Assembly (NCBI GenBank): GCA_965248815.1 | Contig: CBDFKK010000008.1 | Location: 1,116,001-1,180,000 of the forward strand | DNA from: CBDFKK01 sp965248815 | GTDB lineage: Bacteria > Pseudomonadota > Alphaproteobacteria > SMXP01 | DNA length: 64,000 nt | Reading direction: 5' to 3' | Shown here: positions 42,322 through 51,009 of the stretch, in pieces | Layout: every line of letters starts with the position of its first letter | Numbering within the stretch: position 1 is the stretch's first letter | Position numbers and translations under genes: made by a program | The notes under the pieces: model-generated | Database searches by the model: none | Seen by the model: the letters and a program-made list of their open reading frames with translations, nothing else | Told to the model about the DNA's origin: nothing

Positions 42322-43128
42322 TCAGTCCGGCGCTAGCATGTCCAGCGCCGATCGCCAATCATCCGGCTCCAGTGTCTCATCATTCAAAGCTTCAAACGTT
42401 TTTCCATACACGTCTGGATTATCCAGCAGCGCCAAAATCAGCTGCGCGGCATCCCCGGTCGTAATTGATCGGCCGCCGACTTTGTCGCCTTGTTCGATCG
42501 AAATGCCGACTTCACCTCCCGGACCGTCGCGAATGCCGCCCGGCCGCACAATCGTATAGTTAAGTCCGCTATTTCGTAGGTAGTCTTCGGCTCTACCCTT
42601 CCAAATCAAGATGTCATTGAAAGTCACATTCAAAATGTGAAACCGCCGCCCGACGCCAGTCGAGGAGACCAAAACAAACTGTTTAACTGCATTTTCAGCG
42701 GCCAATTCAATGAGGTTTCTGTTACCCTCATAGTCGACAAATTCCGGTCCGTTCGGACCCTCTACCTGACTGGCTGTCACGCTCGATATGACCCGGTCAA
42801 CGTCAGCAAAGGCAGCGGTCATTGATCCTCGATCGCGAACGTCGGCCTCGACCCAATCAACACTTTCACCAAACCGTTCAATCGCCCGGCGCTTGTCTCG
42901 CGTAAGGCCGCGCACCTTATAGCCGTCGCTTTCGAGATGTTGAATGAGGTAACGCCCGAGCCGGCCGGTTGCACCGGACACGAGAATGGTTTCTCGCTCT
43001 GCTTGCGATGAGTTGGCCACATCCTGAGCAACCACCGCATTTGACCAAATGCCACTTATCGCGAAAAAGACCGCGAGCAAGCTGCACAAGCTTAAACTCA
43101 GATTAACAAACGTGATCTTTGGGATCAT
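42322..43128 (-). CDS. NmrA-like NAD(P)-binding protein with N-terminal hydrophobic segment
   Basis: A 268-residue atypical SDR. Hydrophobic N-terminus VNLSLSLCSLLAVFFAISGI followed by AVVAQD, then ILVSGATGRLGRYLIQHLES, VRDRGSMTAAFADVDRVISS, FVLVSSTGVGRRF and TIVRPGGIRDGPGG. The N-terminal segment looks like a signal peptide or anchor, as in the two copies at 17.6-19.2 kb. Start at 43128 is preferred over 43212, but its SD is weak. Related to the cytosolic-looking copy at 58435. Confidence 0.78.
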   Translation of the reverse strand: MIPKITFVNLSLSLCSLLAVFFAISGIWSNAVVAQDVANSSQAERETILVSGATGRLGRYLIQHLESDGYKVRGLTRDKRRAIERFGESVDWVEADVRDRGSMTAAFADVDRVISSVTASQVEGPNGPEFVDYEGNRNLIELAAENAVKQFVLVSSTGVGRRFHILNVTFNDILIWKGRAEDYLRNSGLNYTIVRPGGIRDGPGGEVGISIEQGDKVGGRSITTGDAAQLILALLDNPDVYGKTFEALNDETLEPDDWRSALDMLAPD

Positions 43129-43338
43129 TTTCGCCGACCATACTTTTGGCACTACCGCATTCAGTATTCGAGGCGGGCGCTGGTTACCGAAGCGACCCGT
43201 TTGAGCCGGCATACTTCAGTCTGTGCACGCTATTTGATGAGTTTCCCATTATTGGAAAATGACTGTCGAGTGTCTTTACGATGACGGAAACGGTCCGAGA
43301 ATGGGGCCGAATTTCCGGGAAAAAGGTCCATTTTTGAT

Positions 43339-43353
43339 TGGCATATAACTTGC
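43339..43353 (+). promoter_or_regulatory. Sigma-54 promoter of the PEP-CTERM gene
   Basis: TGGCATATAACTTGC fits the sigma-54 (RpoN) consensus with GG at -24 and GC at -12 at the correct spacing. The start codon at 43408 would follow a leader of about 40 bases. PEP-CTERM genes are known in several bacteria to be driven by sigma-54 with the PrsK/PrsR system, which fits this placement. Confidence 0.7.
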
Positions 43354-43407
43354 GACAGAAGTCTCAACTCCGGGCTAGGAGAGGCCGCGGAGTATCGGAG
43401 ACAACAA

Positions 43408-44142
43408 ATGAAAAGCTTTAAGCAGGTTACCCTGTCGATGATTCTAGGACTCGCCGTACTGGTTATAGCCAGCCAGCAGGCCGGGGCCACAATTGTTTTT
43501 GAAGATAATTTCGATAGCGCGCGCAGCCAATCCGTTTTGAATATTCAACGGCTTCCGAATTGGTCCGTTCTCGGAGGAAGTGTTGACTTAATTAGGTCGG
43601 GTGACTTTTTCGTTTCATGCGCCGGCGGTTCCGGCTCATGTATTGATCTGGATGGCAGCACCAAGGCCGGAGGCGGGATTGCTACAAATTCTATCTTCGG
43701 ACCGGGCAGCTATTCCCTGACTTTTGACATTTCCGGAAATCAGCGTTCATTCATGGGCGGCCTTGCCGAGCACGGCGACGCCATGATGGTGACCCTCGGC
43801 GACTGGACGCAAAAACTTCGTGTCCAAGCCGACGATTCTTGGAAAACGGTATCAATTATTTTCGAAACAGGTGTTGCCGGAGAACTCAGCTTTAGCCAGT
43901 TGGGAATGAGCTACGACTATTTCGGAGTTCTTCTAGACAATATTGTTCTTAGAACTTTCGACGATGGTTCATCTATTAGCAACCAACTGCCTTACGATGA
44001 GGGCTGGGGGGAAGAGGTCGCAGTTCCAGAGCCGGCTCCCTTGGCGGTCCTTCTATTGTGTCTCGCAAACCTTGGCCTGTTGTTTGCCGGGCGCGCCAAA
44101 CTGCGTCTCGCCCTATCAGCGGGCGATTCTGGCAAGAACTAA
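43408..44142 (+). CDS. PEP-CTERM sorting-domain protein
   Basis: A 244-residue secreted protein. Signal peptide SMILGLAVLVIASQQAGA, then a beta-rich domain (IVFEDNFDSARSQSVLNIQR, SFSQLGMSYDYFGVLLDNI) and the sorting tail VPEPAPLAVLLLCLANLGLL then FAGRAKLR. The VPEP motif, hydrophobic helix and basic end mark it as substrate of an exosortase, though no exosortase gene is in the window. Its tail is slightly degenerate compared with the frameshifted paralogue downstream. GGAG-rich SD upstream; controlled by the sigma-54 site at 43339. Confidence 0.85.
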   Translation: MKSFKQVTLSMILGLAVLVIASQQAGATIVFEDNFDSARSQSVLNIQRLPNWSVLGGSVDLIRSGDFFVSCAGGSGSCIDLDGSTKAGGGIATNSIFGPGSYSLTFDISGNQRSFMGGLAEHGDAMMVTLGDWTQKLRVQADDSWKTVSIIFETGVAGELSFSQLGMSYDYFGVLLDNIVLRTFDDGSSISNQLPYDEGWGEEVAVPEPAPLAVLLLCLANLGLLFAGRAKLRLALSAGDSGKN

Positions 44143-44570
44143 TTTCTTCCAAGATTGATTCCTTACGCCCTTAGCGACTTTCAGGGCGCTGCCCGGATGC
44201 CTTGAGTCGCGCCTCTGGCCGCTGTTTTGGCGGCCCGGCGCTCTTCGGCGCGAACCCGAAAACGGCTAAAAAGTCCGATTCTTAGAGGCTTGGCCCCACC
44301 AGAGTCTCCATACTGCAACGGTACGTTATATTTGTGGGCCTCTCAAAATATTTGTGGGCCTCTCAAAGTTAAGCCATTGAATTTTATGGTTAAATCAAAT
44401 CAATGTTTTGTTGTGGACTCTGTTCGAATTCGATACACTCTGTTAGCTGTCTCTCGGGTTTAATACCGTCAATCCTCGAATTCTTAAGATTTGGAGTGTG
44501 GGGGGCCACAGACCAGGCGGATTGGTTCATAGAGGCAAGCCGTGTTTGAAGGGGATCTTCGGAGAGAAAA
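44143..44570. other. Intergenic region with 20-bp tandem repeat
   Basis: No reading frame with coding character. A hairpin CGCCCTTAGCGACTTTCAGGGCG lies just after the PEP-CTERM gene near 44167. A perfect 20-bp tandem repeat (ATATTTGTGGGCCTCTCAAA) occupies 44328-44347 and 44348-44367. The last 100 bases are AT-rich and probably hold the promoter of the paralogue; no sigma-54 site was found there. Confidence 0.5.
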
Positions 44571-45284
44571 AATGAATAAATTTAAATTATTTGGATTGGC
44601 TATAGCCATAACGTTTTCTGCAAACGTTTTCTGCAAACGTTTTTGCCGCCGATGATGCGCAAGCTTCATATGTGGTCTTCGCGGATGATTTCGAGAGTTC
44701 AAAAAGTTCATCAGTTCAAAATGTGCAGCGCATGGCACAATGGACCATTGGCAAAAAAGGCGCCATTGACGTTATTCAGGCCGGCGACTTTGGTTTGACC
44801 TGGTGGCGGCGGAAGTAAATTTTGCATTGACTTGGATGGCAGTAAGAAGGCGGGTGGCGCCTTTTCGACTCAGTCCCTGTTCGGCGCGGGTACTTATCAG
44901 CTCGAGTTTGACTATACGGGAAATCAGCGCAGCTTCTTAGGCGGAAACGCCATGGATGGCGACGTCATGGAAGTTTCTCTGGGTGATTGGAGCAAAAAAT
45001 TCCGAACCATGCCGGATGATCCGTTCAAGCATGTCAGCATTACCTTTACGACCAATGCTGCCGGTGAGCTGACATTCAGCCAATTGGGCATGTCATTCGA
45101 CCATTACGGTATCATCTTGGACAACGTCAAACTCACTTATATTAGTGGGGGCAGCGGTGGTCCTTCGAGCATCAGCGGAATTAACGGCCCTGTTGCGCAG
45201 GTTCCTGAGCCGACCACGCTTGCGCTGTTCGGCGCCGGCTTAGCCGGGCTAGGTGTCGTAACCAGACGCCGCCGCAGGAAGTAA
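44571..45284 (+). pseudogene. PEP-CTERM protein paralogue with two frameshifts
   Basis: Paralogue of 43408-44142. The signal peptide starts MNKFKLFGLAIAITFSANVF at 44571 with GGAGAG upstream. A 13-bp unit ACGTTTTCTGCAA is duplicated at 44611-44623/44624-44636 and throws the frame off, ending at a stop shortly after. The second segment (DDAQASYVVFADDFESSKSS) is in the shifted frame until near 44800, where a missing C in acctg(c)ggtggc returns it to the first frame. The rest, 44832-45284, is intact and ends with the sorting tail VPEPTTLALFGAGLAGLG then VVTRRRRRK. One copy of the 13-mer plus one C would restore the gene. Confidence 0.85.
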
Positions 45285-45322
45285 ACTCAATTTTATTTCG
45301 TTAGTTTCTCTACGAAGTAACC

Positions 45323-45351
45323 AAAAGGGCAGCCTACAGGCTGCCCTTTTT
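45323..45351 (+). terminator. Rho-independent terminator of the PEP-CTERM paralogue
   Basis: Perfect 12-bp stem AAAAGGGCAGCC / GGCTGCCCTTTT with a 4-base loop, followed by T, 38 bases after the stop at 45284. Symmetric A/T flanks mean it could also end transcription of the minus-strand LEH pseudogene. Confidence 0.85.
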
Positions 45352-45865
45352 GCATTCGGCCCTGACGCTGTGCCCGTCAGACTTCTTGTAGTCTTTCCAG
45401 AATTGGATCTTTCCCTCTCGCACAAGGAATACGCCAACGATATGTAAATGGTCGTCCGGCTGTTCACTACCCTCAGGCCGAATGAAGTGATCAATTCGCT
45501 CATTGATGACGATGTCACCAATGGAAAAGGATCGCGAGATTTCCCAATCAATCGCCTTCATACTCGACATAAAACCGCCCATTTGTTTTTCGAATTGCCC
45601 GGCACCGTTGATTACCGGACCGCCTTCCCAAATATGATATTCAAGCGTTTCGGAAATGTAGGGCAGGAGCTACGCTACCTCTTGCGTGCTCCAGTCGCGG
45701 CAAAAGTTTGTGACGAGCTCGTCATTCGCCGCCTCGAGCCCCGCAAATTCGGAAGCGGCGCTGGCAGAACGTGATTGTCCTGCAAGAGCAAAGGAGCGCG
45801 GCAGCACCCGAAGCGCTCATGACAACCCGCCTATCGGCAGAAAAGTCATTGAATTTGTTGTTCAT
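45334..45865 (-). pseudogene. Limonene-1,2-epoxide hydrolase-like, disrupted
   Basis: From 45865 with a good GGGGAG the frame reads a Tat-like leader (DRRVVMSASGAAALLCS), then shifts by one base into NDELVTNFCRDWSTQEVA, meets a TAG near 45670, and continues LLPYISETLEYHIWEGGPVI, then SFSIGDIVINERIDHFIR and LVREGKIQFWKDY. The Asn-Glu-Arg (NERIDHF) and WxDY pattern are those of limonene-epoxide hydrolase (catalytic Asp in ERxD). Two lesions, a frameshift and an amber codon, make it a pseudogene or a very poor sequence stretch. It lost its C-terminal end to KKSDGHSVRAEC. Confidence 0.65.
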
Positions 45866-46043
45866 TGTAGTCTCCCCTTGTAGAGAGCCGGCATTGAAAC
45901 CGGCCACGATTTGTAATTCCGACTTTGAATCGAGTTCATTTCCCGTCGCACAGTTCGCTACGCCAAGTTCATGGGCTTGATTATAAATCGGAATCGGGGC
46001 CGCAGCTGCAGGGCACGCTACAATTCGCCGTGATAAATCTCAG

Positions 46044-46817
46044 CTAGCTCCCCACAGCGACCTTGCGATCATCCGGGTATTGAAGGTCTCGAATTTCGTC
46101 AAGATTGCTCGGCGGCATCTTCCACAGAGCCATTCCAGCTTCGTTCTCAATGACGGTGCGAATGGACTGCGGCAAAACTTCGTATCCGTCAAAACGATAG
46201 AGCCACATGTGGGCCGTACTAAAGCCTGTACCCAGGAAATCAAAGTTTGGTCCGTAGCGGCCCCATACAATTTGAAATCTCGGTGCTTCGCAGGCGCCGC
46301 CAGCGACAATGAAATCATATTTTTCCCAGTGTCGATCGGACGGCGTATCCAGCCATGCCGGCGAGGTAACGATCGTGACGTCGCCGACAGTTCTGACTTC
46401 AGTATTGTCGCCACCGGAAATGCGCAAAACATCCGCTCCACTGCCGCGTTCAGACTCATATCGCAAGACGTCACCGTCCAGCGTGTAGGTGAGATATTGA
46501 TAAGGCTGCGCAATCATCCGCGCCTGCCCTGAGGAATCGCACATGATTTCGTTTGTCTTGGCGTCTCGAAATACAACGAAATTTCGAGAATATTGATAGG
46601 CGAGAGGAACATCGGGATCGGGCCGGTACAGTCGCATCAATTCAACGCCCTCAAGACGGCATAAGACCTCCCCCTTGGGATAGCCGTTCACCACTCCGCA
46701 GCCGTACCAGCAGACCGGTTCACCTGATCCGATTCTCATATCGATGAATTGCTCGAACGTTCCTCGATCGAAACCGCTTCGCATCGTATCGGGGACCGGA
46801 GATTCGGTTTTATGCAT
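46044..46817 (-). CDS. DUF1838-like protein, no signal peptide
   Basis: A 257-residue protein that opens directly with TFEQFIDMRIGSGEPVCWYG, CGVVNGYPKGEVLCRLEGVE and FVVFRDAKTNEIMCD, then YQYLTYTLDGDVLRYESERG. The order and the GVV...GE...L.R.EG pattern fit DUF1838, but similarity is weaker than for the other three copies and the Tat signal is lacking. GGAG 8 bases before the ATG supports the start. Function unknown. Confidence 0.6.
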   Translation of the reverse strand: MHKTESPVPDTMRSGFDRGTFEQFIDMRIGSGEPVCWYGCGVVNGYPKGEVLCRLEGVELMRLYRPDPDVPLAYQYSRNFVVFRDAKTNEIMCDSSGQARMIAQPYQYLTYTLDGDVLRYESERGSGADVLRISGGDNTEVRTVGDVTIVTSPAWLDTPSDRHWEKYDFIVAGGACEAPRFQIVWGRYGPNFDFLGTGFSTAHMWLYRFDGYEVLPQSIRTVIENEAGMALWKMPPSNLDEIRDLQYPDDRKVAVGS

Positions 46818-47901
46818 TGGGGGGGCTCCATTGGAGCGGCCTCACCTTAGCCTGCCGCTGTTAGCTCGTTTAGCACCAAATGGAATGACTAAAGTTTCCA
46901 AATGCGAGTGCAAACATACGCATCTGCAACAAACGGGTTGATTGGCGGCGCGTATCCGCCATCGGACCCAAGGAAGAGGTATTGTAATGCTAAATGCACC
47001 TAAGTGCACGCTGCATTGCGGCGACGCTGTGTAGACCGTGTCGTGGAAATCATTGCGATTACTCTCGATCGCGATCAGAAATTCCCCCTTGCTAGCCAGA
47101 TCCTGAACGTCATCGACGATCGATATTGAGTGGTGGACATGAACGATGACCAATTCAACGGAGAATTTGCCCGACGACTTGGAGTGAAAGTTCAATAACT
47201 CTTTGGGAGGGCGGCAAATCGTCGATGGCAACCTAAGACTTCGCAGAACATCGAAGCGTTGCGGCATCTGTGCGAGCCGCAAACACCTATTCTCCTGTGC
47301 GCCGCAATCTAATATAGCGTGCGCGCTGCCATGTAGATTTCAATATTACCAAGAAAATGTGGCTTTTATTGACTATAATTAGAAATTGAATTCAGTTTTA
47401 TTAAATATAGTAGAAATTTACACTTAAATGTTATGCTTAAGATCACAATATATCCAAATTATTGCCGATATTTATTCTAGTTTTAGGGTTCTTTTAATTT
47501 CTTTTGTCTAATTTGCTTTCATCAGCATTTAAGGCTGGCAAACAAAAGGAAGCAAACCATGTTGGGTCAAATTTTTTCGGTGGTTCTTTCTCTGGGCATT
47601 ATGACTGGTTCCATGAGCCTCTATATTTGGTTTTAATACTAACTAGACTTGTCCATTTCCCGCCCCCAAAACTCCTCCAATTAGATCAATCAATTGGCCT
47701 TGATCGGTGATCCATCAGCTCCAATCGGCCTGTAAGGCATGATATGATTGGTCCGAATGGAAATTCTGAGCTTTGCAGCAACCCCCTATCCGACCGTTAG
47801 GCACTAGTATTGTCCGTGGTGACTAGGTGCGCCGTAGCAAGTATTCATTCTCCAGATTCTGCAATACGCGGAAACTCTGGAATTTTCTGAGGAGATCGTA
47901 A
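46818..47901. other. AT-rich intergenic region, about 1.1 kb
   Basis: Open frames here (for example minus strand 46842-47282 and plus strand 47504-47710) have unconvincing amino acid content and are not called. The stretch 47330-47520 is much richer in A and T than the rest of the window. The one item with an SD is the 25-codon frame listed at 47559. A palindromic GTGCACTTAGGTGCA-like stretch occurs near 46995. Confidence 0.5.
47559..47636 (+). CDS. Possible 25-aa single-helix membrane peptide
   Basis: ATG at 47559 is preceded by AAAAGGAAGCAAACC (AAGGAAG, about 7 bases spacing) and the frame gives MLGQIFSVVLSLGIMTGSMS then LYIWF and TAA. The peptide is almost entirely hydrophobic and would form one membrane helix. 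Small toxins, leader peptides and subunits look like this. Lies alone in an AT-rich region, 265 bases before the next gene. Supported only by the SD and the composition. Confidence 0.4.
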   Translation: MLGQIFSVVLSLGIMTGSMSLYIWF

Positions 47902-48627
47902 ATGACGTTGATGGAAGTGTTGAAGACAGGTGGGGTGGCCGGCTCAATCTTGCTGGCTGGCGTGCTTGGCGCCCAGGCCGGTGGCCACGAAAGTGGCGGC
48001 ATGAAGCAAATCGGCCAGGTTAGCGGATTCGAGGGTGAGGAAGCGGCGCTCGGCGCGGCGGTTGCCGATGCGGTCAAGAATGCCAGCCCTACCGGACAAG
48101 AGAGCCATGACTTTGCCGGCCGCGAAGAAATGCTCGGCAAAGCCGTCGAACAAACGATCAAAACACTGAATCACAATTTGTCCTACCAGCACGAAACAAA
48201 TGACGCCTTGGTCAAGATGACTTTGAGCCACATTCAATTTGCCAAAGATAATGACATGCTGGAAGAAGTGGTCATCGACGACGTAAAGCGCACAAGTCCG
48301 ATGATGGAGCGGGTCGCAAAAATGATAGATAAGACCGGCGACACGGATATGGCTTTGCGCGCCATGTTCAAGCAGACAACCTGCTTTTTCCAGTTGGCTG
48401 AAACGGTCGAGCGCGAGCCCGGACAGATCACGTACAGATCACCGTTCGGCAACGTGCTCGAACATTCGATGCCGGGCCAATTCGATATGACCGAACAAGA
48501 GGTATTCGAAATCTGGACCAAGCCGCGTTACGAACAAACGGCGGAAATTTTGGGAGTCGATTTGGAAATTTCCAAGTGGAGCGACGACGGCACGATCACG
48601 GTTAAAGTCGTGGAGCCAAATTCCTAA
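47902..48627 (+). CDS. Hypothetical secreted protein, 241 aa
   Basis: Signal peptide TGGVAGSILLAGVLGAQA, then a helical, charged body with no recognised family: GFEGEEAALGAAVADAVKNA, KAVEQTIKTLNHNLSYQHET, RAMFKQTTCFFQLAETVE and ITYRSPFGNVLEHSMPGQFD. A pair of adjacent hydrophobic helical segments is absent, so it is likely soluble and periplasmic. GAGGAG about 7 bases before the ATG and a strong terminator at 48657 define a single-gene transcript. Confidence 0.7.
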   Translation: MTLMEVLKTGGVAGSILLAGVLGAQAGGHESGGMKQIGQVSGFEGEEAALGAAVADAVKNASPTGQESHDFAGREEMLGKAVEQTIKTLNHNLSYQHETNDALVKMTLSHIQFAKDNDMLEEVVIDDVKRTSPMMERVAKMIDKTGDTDMALRAMFKQTTCFFQLAETVEREPGQITYRSPFGNVLEHSMPGQFDMTEQEVFEIWTKPRYEQTAEILGVDLEISKWSDDGTITVKVVEPNS

Positions 48628-48656
48628 ATTCCAAAGCTGAAAATAAGCTTGGCGCG

Positions 48657-48690
48657 AAAGGGGCAATCATTCAATTGCCCCTTTTTCTTT
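48657..48690 (+). terminator. Rho-independent terminator
   Basis: AAAGGGGCAAT / ATTGCCCCTTTTT stem with a CATTCA-type loop and T run, 30 bases after the stop at 48627. The T run continues TTTTTCTTT. It also lies just beyond the end of the convergent aldo-keto reductase gene. Confidence 0.85.
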
Positions 48691-48692
48691 GC

Positions 48693-49628
48693 CTAAAGGG
48701 CTTCGAAATAGTCGATCATTTGGCCGCGCATTTCCGCGTCGGGCACGCGGCCATAACCGGCCCCCATATTGTCAACCATGTGACCGGCATCTGATGTCGC
48801 AGGAATGATGTTGGTTGTCGCGGAATGAGCGAGGATAAACTTTAAAAAGAATTGGCCCCAGCTAGCTATATCAGCTTTTGCCGCCCATTCGGGTAATGTC
48901 TTGTCTTTGACTTTGTCGAACAAAGCGCCGCGCTGATAAGGGCGATTGATGAGCGTTGCTTGACCCCGATCTTGCGCCAAAGGCAGCAAGCGCTCCTCGG
49001 CAACACGATTGCCAATATTGTAACTGAACTGAACGAAGTCCAGCTCTTCCGTTTTCATGATTTGCTCAAACTCTTCGTGGGCGCGCCCGTTTGAGGTTGT
49101 GATACCAATGTAACGGATCTTACCCTGATCCTTCCACTCACGCAGCGTCGCAAGCTGCGTTTGCCAATCCCGCAAATTGTGAATTTGCATGAGATCCATG
49201 ACGTCCACACCCATGAGCTCCATGGATTTATTCATCTGGTCCACGCCGGCCTCTTTGCCTTCTATCCAAACCTTGGTGGCGGCAAAGTAGCCATTCGCAT
49301 TGGCCATCTCCTTCACAAGGTCGCCTACAACTTGTTCGGCACTGCGGTACATGGGTGAGGAGTCAATAAGCGTGCCGCCATTGTCGAAAAAAGCTTGAAG
49401 CGCTTGGGCTAGTGTGGCGCGTTCGGCCTGATCGTCGCCGGCATCGAACGTTCGCGAAGTGCCCAGGCCAATGACCGGAAGATCTTCGCCGGTCGAAGGA
49501 ATAGGGCGTGTGATTAACGCGTCTTGTTCTGCGTAACTCACAGATGCCGGCAAAATCGCGGCCGCTCCGGCACCGGCTGCTACCCCCAATATGCCGCGCC
49601 GGCTGAGTTTTCTATTTCCAATCGACAT
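48693..49628 (-). CDS. Tat-exported aldo-keto reductase
   Basis: A 311-residue AKR. Tat signal KLSRRGILGVAAGAGAAAIL at the N-terminus. The barrel shows DLPVIGLGTSRTFDAGDDQA, DNGGTLIDSSPMYRSAEQVV (Asp/Tyr), FAATKVWIEG (Lys), DVMDLMQIHNLRDW (His) and RYIGITTSNG. The catalytic tetrad is largely in place. Tat-exported AKRs are known in several bacteria. Start moved from 49763 to 49628 so that the signal is N-terminal. Substrate unknown. Confidence 0.9.
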   Translation of the reverse strand: MSIGNRKLSRRGILGVAAGAGAAAILPASVSYAEQDALITRPIPSTGEDLPVIGLGTSRTFDAGDDQAERATLAQALQAFFDNGGTLIDSSPMYRSAEQVVGDLVKEMANANGYFAATKVWIEGKEAGVDQMNKSMELMGVDVMDLMQIHNLRDWQTQLATLREWKDQGKIRYIGITTSNGRAHEEFEQIMKTEELDFVQFSYNIGNRVAEERLLPLAQDRGQATLINRPYQRGALFDKVKDKTLPEWAAKADIASWGQFFLKFILAHSATTNIIPATSDAGHMVDNMGAGYGRVPDAEMRGQMIDYFEAL

Positions 49629-49825
49629 AAAGCTAACCCTCTTTGGCTCTGAATTAAGCACGCGGATCAATTGTAGCGCCGGTAGATGACATAGAGCGCC
49701 AATTTGTTTGACAGACTCTGGGGAGCGAACGTGCGCCATTACTCCCGGTGACAAATGTGCCACATTTATACCCCTAACCCCATGTAAATATTGATCTTTC
49801 TCGCCATTTTCATGAAGCTGCGATA

Positions 49826-50896
49826 ATGAGCTACACTTCGGACAAGTGTATTAGAAATATGGTGGGGATCATGATCGGCCGTTTAATCCGCTTCATTGTT
49901 TTGTCTGCAACCGCAGGCGCCGTATTTCTTGGGCTATGGCTGGTCGAAACCGATCAGCTTGCGGACTTTCTAGACAGTCCAACTACATTCTTTGGCTCCG
50001 CGGCTCAGGCGCCGCTTGAGGCTGCCGTGGAAGCAGTTGAGACCAGCCCAGCGGACGATCGCCAGGCCGCTTCGGACGTCGACGAAGAATCTGAAATTGT
50101 GGAACAAGAAGTCGTCGTCGCTGAGGAATTTGAAGAATTAGACGGTGGTTTCGAAATGTCGGACGAAGGCGAGGCTTTTGAAGTGGAAGCCAAAGACGTG
50201 TTCTCCGAAGAAGAGGTTGCCGTAGCGGAAGAAACAGAAATTGCTGAAGCTGCTCCGGCACCGCCCATCGCGCGATCAGAAGCTCCTGTAGCTGAGGCTA
50301 GTGCACCGCTTCAACCTCCGCCGCCCGCAATACCCACGGTCGGGGTTGAAACACAAGTCATTTCACCGCCAGTCAACATCATCGAAGGACCTCAACCTGG
50401 ACAAGTCGCCTACAAGCCTCCGGATGTCATGCTCCAAGGTGAAACTTATGAAATCGTTATTCGGATTGGCGACAATGAAACGAGTGACATCGCCGAAGGC
50501 ATACCGGGAAGCGGATCTGCGACAGTGGAACAATTGACTATTTTCCCGGTTATGAGCGTGCGGCTAGACGGCGGCGACGACTTCGAAGTGAGAGGACTGT
50601 CGCGCGAGGTGCAATGGATGGCTGCCGGCACACCAACGCAGTGGCTGTTTGAAGTCACACCCCTCGAAGCCGGAGATGCCAAAAAGCTTAGGTTATTTTT
50701 TGCTTGGGAGTTGCCGACAGGGGACGCGTCCGTCGGTCGCGATCTGGAGCCATTTGTCCGCGAGATCGAGGTCACGGTGAACCGCGCTTACCAAGCCCAG
50801 CGTTTCGTCATCGCCAATTTGGAATGGGGCTTTGCGGGCGCCGGCGCTTTCTTCGGATTCCTATTCCGACGTGTGTTTCAGCGGCGGCGCGCCTAA
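49826..50896 (+). CDS. Membrane-anchored acidic/proline-rich protein
   Basis: A 356-residue protein. N-terminal helix RLIRFIVLSATAGAVFLGLW, then about 100 residues dominated by Glu, Ala, Val and Ser (VEEEVVVAEEFEELDG-like stretches), then Pro-rich PPPPAIPTVG, then a folded beta-rich domain (YEIVIRIGDNETSDIAEGIP, SVRLDGGDDFEVRGLSREV), and a final helix WGFAGAGAFFGFLFRRVF with a basic tail. Both ends look membrane-spanning. Start uncertain: 49826 is the longest, 49871 (MIGRLIRF) an alternative. No family recognised; the layout suggests a periplasmic spacer or binding protein. Confidence 0.65.
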   Translation: MSYTSDKCIRNMVGIMIGRLIRFIVLSATAGAVFLGLWLVETDQLADFLDSPTTFFGSAAQAPLEAAVEAVETSPADDRQAASDVDEESEIVEQEVVVAEEFEELDGGFEMSDEGEAFEVEAKDVFSEEEVAVAEETEIAEAAPAPPIARSEAPVAEASAPLQPPPPAIPTVGVETQVISPPVNIIEGPQPGQVAYKPPDVMLQGETYEIVIRIGDNETSDIAEGIPGSGSATVEQLTIFPVMSVRLDGGDDFEVRGLSREVQWMAAGTPTQWLFEVTPLEAGDAKKLRLFFAWELPTGDASVGRDLEPFVREIEVTVNRAYQAQRFVIANLEWGFAGAGAFFGFLFRRVFQRRRA

Positions 50897-51009
50897 GCAG
50901 AGATTGATGGGCAGCTGCCACGCTGCGGTAAGCGGCCAATTTGGCCTCACCTAAACCACTGCCGATTGCCTAGACTGAACACTCCAATCTCCAATGTGAG
51001 GACATCCCC

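Noticed and set aside
44328..44367. Tandem repeat as start of a CRISPR array
   Set aside because: The two copies are directly adjacent with no spacers and no cas genes are present.
46842..47282. Minus-strand frame of 146 codons in the AT-rich gap
   Set aside because: No SD, no family pattern, odd composition (many His, Ser, Cys); faint resemblance to SnoaL-like folds was not convincing.
47504..47710. Plus-strand 68-codon frame
   Set aside because: Lacks an SD; the overlapping 25-codon frame at 47559 with an SD is the better candidate.
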